Source of the DNA: Dirofilaria immitis
Lineage: Eukaryota; Nematoda; Chromadorea; Rhabditida; Onchocercidae
Assembly: GCA_024305405.1 (NCBI GenBank)
Contig: JAKNDB010000109.1
Span: forward strand, 1,178,001-1,242,000
Direction of reading: 5' to 3'
Length of the DNA stretch: 64,000 nt
This document shows positions 11,772-28,237 of the stretch, piece by piece. A program made the translations under genes and the position numbers. The notes under the pieces are model-generated. The model was given only the letters and a program-made list of their open reading frames with translations, was not told the origin of the DNA and made no database searches. Position 1 is the first letter of the stretch. Every line of letters begins with the position of its first letter.

Positions 11772-14598
11772 ATGGCGGAAATTGCGGTTGGAGGAATTTT
11801 GACTGGATGTACTGGTTGTATGGTTACTGTTGAAATCCTTACAAAGTATTTTATTTCATCTGTAAACATCCAATAACTTGAAATTGCTCCTAAAAGATAA
11901 ACAAAAAAGAAAAGAAGAGTTTTTTCATTGCACAGAAATGCTTCAAAAATTCAAAAAGATCTTTAAGGTATAGCCCAGAATGTATGAATTTGTTGACTTG
12001 CTCAACATTTATTTTTGTATCAGTTGTTAGCTTCTTCAAACAGTCGCATTATTTCAAGCGATTACCGCGAAGCAGAATACCTTTGTTACGGTTATTTTTT
12101 TATCTTTCACTTTATTGTTTATGACATAGAATGGTGAATAACATCAGTGGCTTAATTCGCAAGTTTTTATTTAAACAAAAACTCTCATCGATTAAATCTC
12201 TAAAATGAATGAACATTCTTGATGATTAATGAAGATGGAGAAAATTAAGATAATCAAAGAGATAAATAAAAAAATATTATTCATCCAATGTAACATTTTA
12301 TTAGTTTACTATTTATACATCATACAGTATGTTTTCAATCACTCGATAGCATAACATCGCTCTTGAAAGAATTTATTTTAGAGGTTATATGCGTATTGTT
12401 CTTACATTCTTTGTGGTAAATGTTTCGAACAACTTAGCATTGCGATATGATGTTTCCATACCACTCTTTATTATATTCCGTTCGGTGAATTTTTATTTCC
12501 TCAAATGATCAGATTACAGAATTATCGAAATGCATCATAGATGTATTTTTTATTCATGGCCTTTTTTTCTTTCCAGCCTGAGTTTGACGTTGTTTATTGT
12601 AGAATAATTGCAGGATTTTAAATATTTGAAATAAGTCTTATTTTGCAACATTAGTTGTGGTATTTGAAATAAGTTTCAACGAAGTTTAAGAAGCATAACT
12701 CTAACTAGCATCTGACTTAGATAGGTGATTTTGATGGCTGACACCGTAGATTTCTTTCGAGCCATCGAGTATAACTGTTTAGGACATGTAAATTCCATCA
12801 ACAGTTATGTTATGTGAAGTGCTCAGGGACATCTAATTTATCCTAATAAAATTTAACGAAAATCTTATCTTGATTGGAAATTCAATTTTGGTCCAGTAGT
12901 AGTTGTCTTTCTAATCATTTTATTATAACAAAGCTATTTGTCGGATTTATACGTCCTTTTAAGTTATTAGCCTTTGAGGCTGCTACCAAAATCATTTTGA
13001 AAAATTATGATTTAGAACTAGCGTTTTCTTTTTGGTTAGTAATGATCTATTGTTCAGGGAACATTGCTGGCAAATGTACTGCTTGGTTACTGTTTGAGGA
13101 ACAGAATTTGTTCGTGGGAAAAATTGTTATCCATAATGTTTGTTAGTGTTGGTATTATACTTTTCACATTGGCCGATCAATTTTCAAAATATCCCATAAT
13201 AGAAAAGGATGAAAAAATACATATCCATTACCTGTCGTGCGATCGAGTCCAGGTTTGGTATTTGTTCGTTTGTCATAATTAAAATGTTTATTCACTGCAA
13301 ACGCATTATTTGTATGATTTGAAATTTTGTTCCAATCTATATTTTAACTATTTTACTATTTAATTTTATACTTGAATATAAGCTATAATTACATAAGATT
13401 ATCGTATGATCAGTGAAATCCTTTTAACATTAGCTATAATGACTAACACGGTCCATCGGATGTTCAGATCGGTGATTTCGAAGCACATAGGGTTGGATTT
13501 AAAATATAAGGATTAGTGGGTAATCAGGCTCATTCGCAAAAACAGTGAAGCATTTCGGTCCTAGTTTATCCATTGTTGTTTTTATTCTACAAATTTTCAG
13601 CACTATTTTTCTATATTTTTCACCTCTTACAAATTGTTCTTTTATTTCAGGAATATTTTTGCTATTGTTTGCAGCTCTCTTATCCGCTTATCTAGGCATA
13701 TGTCAGGAAGATCTGTATTGCAAATACGGAAATCATTCACAAGAAGCAATATTTTTATTGTAAGTCTAATGTTTTCTTTCTTATTTGTTTTGTCATTGTA
13801 TTATTAAAAGTTTGTCCTAATTTTACCGAAATTAAGGTCTGCACACAAAAAATTTTATAGCACGTTCTGTCGTTACCGGGCTTTTTTTCTTTTACAATGA
13901 TATCCAGCAAGCGGTAGTTCATTTCAACAATTCGGATACTTTCTTCATTTTTGGATTTCGTTTCCCGATTCCTTCGTTATGGATTTATATGATTCTGAAT
14001 TGCATACTCCAGTGAGTGGTTTTTTTTTGTGCAATAAATTTTATTTTTAACTTATAGTGGCCAGTTGCTACTGGATATTTGTTTGTTTCGAATAAAATTA
14101 TTTTTCAAGAATATTGTAGTCCGAGGTCTAAGAGTTCCATCTTTCATATTTTAGTACGTCATGTGGATTTTCAAAGTCAGGATAATATTTTGCAATTAAG
14201 TATTGTTTTGTCAGAGCGTAGCCATTAATTTATAGAAACGAATGAAATTCTTGACAAAAAAAAATTAATTTTTGTAAATAAATGTTGAAATATTCTCTAT
14301 AGTTAATCAGCAATCAATTCTTATTTCTACGAAAATTATTTTAAAGTAAAAGATTTTAATGAATTACAGATGGATTTGCATCACGAGTGTACATACGCTT
14401 ATCTCTCTAACCACGTCGCTGAATGTAGCAATGATTATAACTCTAAGGAAGTTTTTATCGATGGTTCTTTCAATTATTTTATTTAAAAATCCTTTCACAT
14501 TTATGCACTTTGTAGGCTCTACCCTTGTATTACTCGGTACTGTAGCGTTTACTTCGTGCGATCTCAATTTCAAGTCTGCACAGAAGAAAAATGTATAG
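11772..14598 (+). CDS. SLC35B4-like sugar-nucleotide transporter (UDP-xylose/UDP-GlcNAc class), frameshifted
   Basis: Multi-pass Golgi or ER antiporter family. Exon 1 (11772-11861) has the N-terminal membrane segment MAEIAVGGILTGCTGC. Exon 2 (from 11936) reads SPECMNLLTCSTFIFVSV, matching the family's second segment. A middle exon ending at 13268 reads NYDLELAFSFWLVMIYCSG, then TLLANVLLGYCLRNR. Exon 13651-13759 holds LGICQEDLYCKYGNHSQEA, 13861-14011 holds HVLSLPGFF and LWIYMILNCILQ, and 14370-14598 holds LRKFLSMVLSIILFKNPF and the stop. Frames join only if one base is added at 13268 (G), 13752-13756 (T run) and 13882-13888 (T run), and one G removed at 13057-13059. The end of exon 2 (about 12.1 kb) and the start of the middle exon (about 12.9 kb) are not resolved. 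C-terminal residues are well conserved, which argues against old decay. Confidence 0.8.
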
Positions 14599-14913
14599 TC
14601 GTATGTAATATAGATTTGGGGAAAATTTCATGCATATCGAAATTAGTCGAAAATACTGTTAATGATATTGTAGATAAATCACTCAAATTTTCAGTGTTTT
14701 ACTATAACTGTATTTCTGATACTATCTTGTTTCTTTTAACAGTACTGTCTGAAGCTATAAGAGGAACCAAATATTGCTTTCTAATGTTTTTTCTTTTCGT
14801 TTCATCGTTTTTTATTCATACCTGTTTATTAATGTTTGCTTATTGTCTGTGCAGTTTTTTCCAGTCTTCATAAGACTATGATGAAATTTTTTTTCATTAT
14901 TGTAAACTGTTTT

Positions 14914-15050
14914 CTCTTCTGGTAACTTAGTAATATCCTAAAATTGTCACTTTTTGATCGAAGTAGCAATATTTAGTTATTTCTTCTCTCCTAGTGATTT
15001 AGTAACATTCTAAAATTGTCACTTCTCGGTCCAAGTATCAATATTTTAGT
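14914..15050. repeat. Diverged tandem duplication, two units of about 65 bp
   Basis: Units at 14914-14977 and 14984-15050 share TTAGTAA, CTAAAATTGTCACTT and AGTAGCAATATTTAGT-like ends in the same order, with about one change in six bases. It lies just downstream of the transporter, probably in its 3' flank. Confidence 0.7.
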
Positions 15051-15399
15051 ACCCTAATCTCTATCAGAAATATAAATAGAAAGAGGATTGACAAAAGCAG
15101 GAAATATTAGTGCTTCCTTTGAGAGAAATAATCCTCGGCTCATATGGTACAACATCTGATTTAGAACAAAATCATTGTCTTAGCACCATAAGATTTTTAT
15201 AACCACCACATTTACTAGGAAGAAAAGAGAAGAGAAAAATTATAGCTCCCTTTTTAATGTTATCTTTTGGATTGGGAACGTGAAATTTTGATTCCTTTTG
15301 TGTAAATCGGCATTCTATTAGCTGGTTACACATATTTTGAAAGATTTGAAGTTTTTTTTTCTTAAACATGAACTATGACAGAACACAATTTAACAATCA

Positions 15400-15892
15400 T
15401 TTATTGTAGCACATTCCGGATGTTTCTATTCTCTCTTCCAGCAGTTAAATTTAAGCATAGAAGCGATTTTTTTGTCCTTTTATTATCCGTTCTTGATTTT
15501 TCTTTCGTACAAAAGAAATTTGATCTTGGTATTCCTTCCGAACAAATACAACATGGACTACTTTCAAATGCTATTTGCATCTTATCCACTTTAACTTTTC
15601 TTACTTTGTAAGAAAAGATCTTAATTGTATCCTTTCAAGGATTTCTATTGCTCTCCTTTTATTTTCCTTTTTTTCATGTAAAGGTTTTATAAGACATGTT
15701 CGAAGCTACGGGAATAGTTTATTTTTCATTTTTATTAGTAGTCGTTTTGTATTTTCAAGTATTTTTCGGAAATTTCAGCAAGTGATGAAAGTTACTACTT
15801 GGATTCACTCGCAAAGATCAGATTTCGCTTTGATAAACGAAATTGCGGAAATGATAGTTTATCTCTTCATACAAACTTCTAAATTTGTTTAG
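15400..15892 (+). other. Possible unrecognised coding exons with membrane-like segments
   Basis: After an acceptor-like TTCCAG at about 15441 an open stretch of about 55 codons contains QKKFDLGIPSEQIQHGLL and SNAICILSTLTFLTL, with non-random composition. A second open stretch to the stop at 15892 contains VTTWIHSQRSDFALINEIAE. A donor-like TTTGTAAGAA ends the first. AATAAA lies near 16071. I do not recognise the family and cannot join the two with confidence, particularly because nearby genes carry single-base indels. It could be a small membrane-protein gene, part of the transporter's 3' UTR, or chance. Confidence 0.25.
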
Positions 15893-18420
15893 AAGGAATC
15901 GAGGTGAAGATTTTGTGAAGTACTTCCAAAAGCATCAAAAAGTGATTTGACCCTCTTTTGTTGCAATTTTTATCGCAAGATATATGTACTTCTCTTGTCA
16001 TACGCAATAATATGTGAGTTATGTTGTGATTCTGCAAATGCTTAAGTGTTTTTATATATCGAACGTCGAAAATAAAAGGATGAAATCATATTAATTATTT
16101 CCTTTATCTATTTTCTACTATTACATATTATAGTTTTTTATTCCTAAAAATTCCTTTCGAATTGCAATGCTATTTATTATTTTGATGCTATTTCAACTTT
16201 CTATTGAAAACGATAAATTTCGTTAGATCTTCGATGGAGTTAAGTTAAACAGTAGGTTCAAGTAATTGAAATAATTAGTACCTTTTCTTTTCATTACTGT
16301 GGGAATTCAAGATTTCCTGAATAGCGCATTTACAAATCACCTATAATCATTATTAGGATTCCAGTAAACTTTGATAGATTTGTCTCTCGTTTAATTGAAA
16401 GATCTGAATTGATTATTGATTCATTCTATCTTCTACAAGAATATTGTAAATTTTGAACCATTTTATGATCGTCCCCAAATAAATAATTGTGGTTACTAAT
16501 AATAAGTGATATATTGTGCAGCAGGTTGATAATTACACCTGCAAAAACTTATGAAATATGTGATAGTAATGGCTTTTTATGCCTTTTCATTTGGTAACAT
16601 GCGCAATCATTTCTAAATTTTTTATTTAATTTCAAAAATGTTTTCATTTTTTTTTTTGATAAATTGATCGTGAAATTTATATGGATAGATAGATGTTGAT
16701 GCATTTTTTTCGACGAGACAAATCTCGAGAAGAGAACAAGACCATTTAATATTTAACGAGATATGTTGCTAATAGAAAAAGAATTATCATACTCAGCGAA
16801 GAGCTATTTCCAAAATGACTAAGTGTAAAAATTCTATTTTTTATATAGCTTTTTTATAGTGATCGATTTTTCATCACACTCCTGTGCTTCCACCCTGATT
16901 ATCTATATTATCTCTATTATCAACCATATCATTCTGTCTCTGTTGAGAGATGATAGCTGCTAAAAAAGTTATACATTCCGATTTAGAATGCTTTTAAATT
17001 TTTTAAAATAAATGTTTTTTATTTTCTTTTCAACTATTTTTAATCTTTTTAAGATTTTAGGTTTTAATGTTTAAGGTTTAGGTTTTAGGTTTAGAATCCC
17101 CTAAACTTCCTAGTCCGAAATGAATGTGGAATATGTTGTGGTTTGTTGTTTAGAATCTAAATATAATAATATGCTGTGTGAACTTCCTGGTTCTAGTTCA
17201 ATGATTGATGCTACTTGTTTTTTTTAACATTTTCATCTTATGAAACTAATTGACGGATGTTCAGTTTTTCTTTCTTTTTTTTCTAACAATCCTAGCAGAT
17301 TCAACTTGACAATTCTGGAAGGGATTCCAAAATTATATGAAATGAGCCTAGTATAAATATTATCCTGCTTATTTTTTAAAAGAATTTGGTCACTAATAAA
17401 ACGAAAGAGCCGTCCAAGTGCTGATAGTGTTGTTAACAGTTGATTTGAAATGTTCAAATTTTACAGATATCATTTTAATTGCTTCCTGTTTCTCTCTCTT
17501 TTAAAATCATTTTTATTTTAGCTAATCGTTTACAGAAAAAAAAAGAAATGACTTTCAACTTATATCCGCAAGAAATTGGTTAATTTTTAACTATCGAGAA
17601 ATGATAAAGTTACTTAAATATATTGTTATATGATTTACAATACTTTACGGCAAATTTATTTATTAGCAATTGTAGAGTTTAAAAATTTCCGTTGAAGTGT
17701 TCATTTAATATTTTTTTATTCATTTAAAATATAAAATTATATATTTGATGATCGGATAATGAGTTGAGGGATGCAACAAAATATGATTAATTTTGATTAA
17801 GAAATCTAATACGATCGCTTTTATATTCATATAAATTGATATAGTAATTATTGAACATTTGTCGATATCAAAATTATCAGAGTTCTTTATTATGATATTA
17901 TGAATAATGATATTCTCTACTACTATCAATAATAAAGATTCATTTTTTACAACGATTATCAAATGCTTGCTTATTTTCACTAATTGAAGATAACATTTAG
18001 AATTTACTAATATCATGAATTGATTAAATGATAATTCATATACTCTTCTAATTATTACAATAAATTGAAACAATTTCCTCTACTACATTTTACTAATATT
18101 ATTTTCAAGCAGAAATGTAAATATATTAGTAAGATGTCGATATATATATAAATAAATAAGAAGTAATTCAAATTTTGCAAGGAAAACATTTATGAATGAA
18201 ATATTATTTATTGGTTTATCTAAAATTTATATGTAAAAAAAAAAAAAAAAGAAGAATTGATTCCCATAATATCATTCTTTATTTCCAATAAATTTTGTTC
18301 GGTTGATTCATAATTACGCATAACGTTGGGTGTTTAGTTTATTTTGCTTTTGTTATGATGTGTAATGTAATAACTTGGAAGATTGTCTTGGTCATAGTTT
18401 TTTGCTGAAAACTCTCTCAA
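15893..18420. other. AT-rich intergenic DNA, no gene seen
   Basis: Long A and T runs, no supported exon on either strand. A T/G-rich patch at 17050-17100 repeats TTTAGGTTTTAGG loosely. The last part should contain the promoter of the GDP-mannose dehydratase gene. Confidence 0.55.
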
Positions 18421-21238
<2,818 letters not shown>

Positions 21239-21440
21239 AAAAGATAAATTCTTACTAAAAATGTTAATTCTCATGCATATATACACAAACACATACACAT
21301 ACGTATATACAGCAGCCATTTTGTTACCTCACGTTCTTATATATGAAAAGATTGTCCAGTTGTTACAGAATGAAAACTATAAATTTATCTCTGTGTGGTT
21401 GTCATTCTTTGTCAGTAATTTATATGATTAAATGGTGCTA

Positions 21441-22013
<573 letters not shown>

Positions 22014-24295
22014 CGATTAGAATAATATATTAGTCAAATACAATCTGAAGAAAAAGAAACATACGGTAGAAGTTGCAGAAACTAATAATGTGTGCATTCA
22101 CACGATGACCGGTAATAAAAGGACATCATTTATCACAACATTTCCAGACACTTCAGCTAAAACTTACAGAAAGAAAGCCTATTGATTGCAATATTTATTT
22201 GTAATGCAATTTAATACTATTATGTTTGAGGTATCATGCATAGGATATACAGTACTGAACAGCACATCGGTATATCAGGAAAGCGTGAAAAAGCAGCCTA
22301 TGATGACAGACAGAATATCTCCATTAAATTGTTATCAAAGTGAATGGTTATACAGAGAGGAAAACATTAATAATAAAGAAATTGTTATTAATTAGAACTT
22401 TTATCAATCCCAGATTACGCATCGATAGATCAAGCCAAAGAAATTGATCAAACAGACATCATTTTTAGCAAGATTCTTAGATATCCCGATCAAAAAAATG
22501 AAATCTAAGAAATCCAAAACTCTATTTCCCACCCCCTTCATGGTCTTGTAGTACTATACCTAACAATGATCCCGATCTTGCTATTTACCTTCCAAGTTAC
22601 TCAACGTTAAGGACCAACCACCTCACTGTTAACAAAACCCAACAATGAACAGCCACTCTATCACAGCATCTATATCAATTGGGTTGAACCGTTATGAAAA
22701 TTATAGTAGCTCTGACGCTATTCCTATGTTATCAAATTACCACTTGGATGAATTGTAAACGGACTATTGGAAGGATTGTAAAAAGTTAATGGTGTGCTAA
22801 ACCAAAAACAGGATAGATTTTATTGTATCTTCCTGAATTGCTGAATAATGTAATAATTTTATTTCTCTTATTTGCCACAAAAATTCCCACTTTTGATCGC
22901 CTATAAAATTCTGAACTTCCATTACAGTAGTGACAAGCTATCTCTAGATCATTCCATAAAAGTATCAACCAAAATACCATTAGCTGAATAATAATTTTGA
23001 CATTATATCATGCAACGAAAGGGTGGGTGTCACGTGAAGAGAGAATATTGTGTAACAAATATTATAATTTGGCGAAATTATCCATGATTCTATCAGTACT
23101 GGTATCGACAAACATTCCCCATCATTTCTAGATTTCTTGTCCTGAAATGATGCGAATGTGATAGTAATTGAATATTCTTCAGAATCTCAATGAATTCCTA
23201 AAATATTTGGAATTTGTGACTCTTATTACGGCATATATGTTTATTGATTTCACGTAAAATATCATAAAAATAATGGACAAATGAAAATTTTCCTTTATAT
23301 TAAGCTATTTTTTTCTTTCATTTTAAATGAATTTAAAAAAAAAAAAAGAAAAAAACCAACAGTATGAAAGACACAAATATGCAACATATCAGACATAAAT
23401 GCAGAAGAAATCGCAGCATATTTAACGAAATAGCTTTTGGAATTTTTAAAGAAAAGATCACACTAATCAAATACTAAAGATAAATTTAAGCTTAATTATT
23501 TAAAAATCAGCTACAAAGATTCGAGAAAAAATATACATAAAAGGTGTGAATATACTTATTTTTTTAGTACAGATCTCTTCTAATCATAAATTCAATATAT
23601 GAACAAAAATTGATGTGACGATATAATATGGTATTTTTAACTAACACATCCGCAAAGAGAGTAAAATTGAAAAATATCAAGAAAAAACAAAGAAAAATAG
23701 CAACAAGAAAAGAAATAAGCACCAGCACAGTATCATAGACTCTTATCATTTTTAAATGATACTAAATTTCTTATTAAATATGGAAGGCAAAAGACAACAA
23801 ACAAAATCTCAACACTGGACACATATGCGATAAGAGTGGGATTGTGTCATTTACTGCTTATTGAAAATACTAGAAATTTTTTGCAGCTACATAACAAAAC
23901 CTTGATTTTTGACTTTCTCGATTAATAGACTAAATGTTGCCAAACTTAAAATAAATATTAACATCATTTTTAAAGTGAGCAAAGACTAACAGCAAATAAA
24001 CTGAAGAATCTTCTTACAGAAGCAAAACCATCTACAATATAATTTAGCAAAACTAAATTATATTGTTCCAATATATGAGTTGATACCGATTTAGTCGGAA
24101 AATCGGAAATGGTAATAGCTAAAAAAGTAATGAATGATATCTCAAAATACTGCTCGAATAAAAAAAAGTGATAATTTGGAAAAGTCTCGATATCTCGGCA
24201 AAGAAGATTTTAAGGCCCTTCAGTGCCATCAATACTAGCAGAAATTTAATTTTCCTACAACTAGCTAGCTTAATTTCGTAGAATGCATTATTTAA
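22014..24295. other. Intergenic DNA, no gene seen
   Basis: About 2.3 kb between the TMA7 start and the end of the SLC35A-type gene, both on the minus strand. Only short frames without splice support or family resemblance were seen. An A-rich tract lies at about 23336-23350. Confidence 0.55.
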
Positions 24296-26698
24296 CTAGG
24301 ACTGTGAAGAATTTGAAGAAGAATACAGAAAGATACTGATAATAACCAATGTAGTTCCAAATAAAAATAATGGATTTGGAACGAAATCGAAAATGTATAT
24401 TGATGCTACCGTACTAGTAACGATAGCAGCCGATGTTGCAAAATTTTTTGCTATATTTCCCGAATATCTAATGCATACTGCAACGGATAAACCACCAATA
24501 GAATACCAAAAATAACAACCCAAACTAGCATATCAAAACCATACAGCATACCTTCATTAAAAATTATTTCATGGTCCTGAAAGATGTTTTTATACAAAAA
24601 TTTTATGATCTAGGAGTTCATTTGAAATAACAGTAGTAGGCAGATACCATGATCCAATGGGATATGTTTCCGGCAAAATAAAATTAAAAAGTAAATTAGG
24701 CAGACCAATGACTGACATTCTAGTCAGCAGATGGATTAAACGGAATTACAACTAATCTTGCAAGCCTTATAAGATAAATGAATGCAATTGCAGTACAATA
24801 TGTTACCATGTACTGTACTAAGTAATCGGACAATTCCGACGATTTTGTTGACTTTTCCAATACTTTTTCGGATTTTTATTATATTATGGAATAAATAAAT
24901 TACAAATTTGTAACATAATAAAAATGAACAGAAGCTATATTTTGTACATATTTATTGCAAATACCTGCATAATAGAATTAAAGAAACTCGAAGGTATTCC
25001 AAATATTGCCAGTTGCACATTACGCATCCATACTGATACAGATGGACTGGTTTTCAGAATTTTTCGAAATATATTCCTGCAAAACCGGAAAGAATGCACG
25101 CAAAAACAGCGGCTAAAAATCCTGAAATAAACAGCGAATTAATACCTAGAAACTTATCGCCTAATCCAGCATTCTTCTGATAAATACCGATGCTAAGCTT
25201 TATTTTCATAATAATTTATCTATTTCTAACGTATCCTAAAGAAAAAACAAAGTTCAACGATAAGAAAACTTTATAATTACAGGAAGCATTAAGAAGCATA
25301 CATTACAGGGCATCTTCCAGTAATAGAGTAACTGCATAATATATATATAGGTCTCTCCGAGAATCTTGTGATGAAAGTTTTAGAATCATTTCTTTAATGA
25401 TAACTAACTAGATGAAAAAAGAAAATCTAATGGAGGATTAAAATGATTAAATTACTACCTAAATAAGGATTACTGGAAGCAAATGTTTTTTTGTTTCACG
25501 TTGCTCTAATTGAACAAAACATATACCAACAAAAAGTATGCCAAGAGACAGCCATTGATTCCTAGTAATAGCCCTTTTCAAAATAATTATTGTAAATATT
25601 GCTGTTGTGAAAATTTTCAATTGTGCAGTCACCTGAAAATGTAAATCCATATTTGTTTTTGCAAAATCACAAGAACTATTTCCTTTTTCGTAAATTATTT
25701 AGTGAAAAAGTAACTAACCATAAATGTTGCTGCTTCCAGATGAGATGCTGCCACATAAAGAGATTATTTTGTATAACATAGATCACTGCAGGAATGCAAA
25801 CTTTCAAAGTATCTTTTGAATTATCAAATACTTGTCGCTTCACAAGATGCAACATACTGAAATCCATTACTGAGCACAGTCATGTAACCATTTAAACTAT
25901 GGAATTAGAATCTATATTTAGTCCTTTAAGGTGAATAAACCATATATTGAAATTGCCTTTAAATCCTATCCAGTAACCTCCCATACCGCTAATATCATGC
26001 TAAATGTGTGTTAATGAATTGGAGTTATGCAAAATCCAATCCACCACTTTTAATTATATTTATCAACTAACAGCCAACAACGGTATCGTTACCAAACCAA
26101 AAAAATATTAGAAGCATCTGAAATCTCTTTCGAGATCGCATATGCTTCAGGAACTTTCGATCCTCCAGAAAATTGAAACTATTAAACATAAAATTAAATA
26201 ACCTGTATATGCTCTTTTCTTCATAAATGATGAAAAGTAAGCAGGTGATTATTTTGAGAATTTCAGTAAAAATACAGCAACTGATGGAAGAAACACCTCA
26301 TCGACAACTCGTATTCTTGAATACCGTAGCAATAATGTATGCACTGTATTTTGTAGCGTTAGCCATATTAAAATACTTGACTGTACGAATATTCCCGGAT
26401 TTCCAGTATGCTTTCGCATCACGGAAATGTTCGTCTATAAACAGCAAATAATTGATTTTCATTTCTAGACAACTTTTTAATATTTCAAAATTTCGCTGTT
26501 TTCCTATCTTAAACATTAATTTTCAAATCATCTGAAATAATTATGAACTATTAAATATGATATAAAAAAGAGAATGATTAAAAAAATTAGAAATGCAAAT
26601 AGAATGAAATATACTGTACTTACAGGAAAAAATTTCTCGTGCTCATGAACTGATTGCTGATCATGATCAGCCAATTCTTCCTCACCTGTTTCAGTCAT
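24296..26698 (-). CDS. SLC35A-type UDP-galactose/UDP-GlcNAc transporter, four homopolymer frameshifts
   Basis: Golgi nucleotide-sugar/UMP antiporter. Exons: 26698-26624 (cytosolic N-terminus, MTETGEEELADHDQQ), 26434-26203 (QNTVHTLLLRYSRIR), 25856-25719 (LKVCIPAVIYVIQNNL, then YVAASHLEAATFM), 25632-25474 (VTAQLKIFTTAIF), 25176-24965 (GFLAAVFACILSGFAGIYF) and 24576-24296 (RYSGNIAKNFATSAAIV, STVASI). These are hallmarks of SLC35A2/A3-like proteins with about ten membrane segments. The frame breaks once in each of four exons; one added base at 26268-26272, 25757-25759, 25060-25064 and 24508-24512 restores 366 aa with every splice phase consistent. Substrate choice among UDP-Gal, UDP-GlcNAc and CMP-sialate cannot be read from sequence; C. 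elegans relatives of this family include ugtp-1 and srf-3. Confidence 0.88.
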
Positions 26699-26723
26699 CG
26701 AAATAGATTTCGAAATGACCCCC

Positions 26724-26733
26724 TAAAATGCGT
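26724..26733 (-). promoter_or_regulatory. Putative trans-splice acceptor of the SLC35A-type gene
   Basis: Minus-strand CGCATTTTAG is followed by a 25-base leader and the start codon at 26698. No coding exon fits upstream, so spliced-leader addition is plausible. Confidence 0.4.
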
Positions 26734-28237
26734 TGTACTGGAAAAATAAAATTTCGAAGTATTCGTAGATCATAAAAATTCTCATCAATGATTGAGAGTT
26801 TATCTCATCTATACATTAAGGATGACCATTTCGATTATAATAAATAATAGAAATCAAAATGTGATATTAAATATAGCTCGAATTTCAATTATTACTTAAA
26901 ATATTAATTTTTGTTTTTCTCAAGGAATCGCTCCTTCGGAAACTCTTCAACAATCAATGTCCGATATATCTCATTTCATTGCAAAATTATGGCATAAGTC
27001 GAAAGGAAGAGAAGAGAAATGATGTCAAGGTTGAACTGTCACTGTCATTGTGAATGAAGGATGACTAATGGAAGAACTTGACTGCAAAACTGTAAATACA
27101 TGACAAATGATAAAGGGAGATCAGAAAGCATAATTGAGTGGAAGAAGGAGATGAGTCAATCTACGCATAATGCCACCGACAAATTTGGTTTCTTCCACAA
27201 TTCTATTCTAGTATTTCATATCCTGATTCTCTCCGGACCTATCTACTTTTATCGCATCTTATTCTCTATCAGATTATGATCCAATATTTGCTCCATTTTA
27301 AGATGCCGTAAAACATCACCTCTCTATGAATCATACTGAATATTCCTGGAGTACTTCTATTGAATGCTCATAACAAATTTTTGAAGTAGCCAATAAAAAT
27401 CCTTCCACTTCTATCCCATAAAAATCCAGCCTATCACTTATAACCTCCACCTGATATCTCTAATATCCCACCTAACACTTATAATCTCTAGTGTTTCTAA
27501 CAACATGAATCTGGTATATTTTGGACTATCGCGCAATTCATTTATAATCATTCTTAAGATATTTTAAACTTAAAAAATCAAGCACTTTTTTATTTTTCAA
27601 AATAACTTTAAATAGGATCACGACTTTTAGTTTAGAAACGCAAGCATTTTTTCGAAGGGTGATTGTGGAATAAAACTATAACAAAAAGCTAATAAGCAAC
27701 CAATAAAATGCAACTTTTAAAATTAACAGGAAAAAAGCTGCAGCTTTCTTTGCAGATCAACATCAGAAAAGGGGAAATCAAAAAAAAATAATCCAAGAAA
27801 GATACAAAAGGAAAACTTGTTTTATAGGTTAAAAACATTACAAATAAACAAGATATGTAAATAAATAAAATAAAACGAATGCTTTTAAGGAAGAAATAAC
27901 AATACATGCATTTTCCAGGAATGAAATATATATATTGACAAATTTACAAACAGTAGCGAAATAATACACATAAACTTATGTTTGCACAATGCTATAGCAA
28001 AGGAATTTTAAAATTTTTCCTAATTTAAATATACTGTCCAGTTCCAAACAAATATGCCAAATGTGATTGTTCAACTTCATCGACGTTATAACCGATTAGC
28101 TGAATGAATATTTGTTAGCATTTTCAATGAGCCATAAAAATAAAATCAAAAACAAAAATCAACCGGAAAGGAATGTAGTTTCATGTTACTGTAAATAAAG
28201 CGCACACCAGAACAAGCTCGCAACTGAAAATTAAAAG
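26734..28237. other. Intergenic DNA, no gene seen
   Basis: About 1.5 kb between the testin-like gene end and the SLC35A-type gene start, both minus strand. No supported exon. Probably holds the testin 3' UTR and the transporter promoter. Confidence 0.5.

Noticed and set aside
11526..11869. Minus-strand frames opposite exon 1 of the SLC35B4-like gene
   Set aside because: They are antisense to a recognised exon and lack resemblance or splice sites.
17050..17100. Telomere-like TTTAGG/TTTTAGG patch
   Set aside because: Nematode telomeres are TTAGGC repeats; this patch is short, irregular and lacks the C.
22186..23749. Short frames between TMA7 and the SLC35A-type gene
   Set aside because: No splice sites, no conserved motif and composition of random AT-rich DNA.
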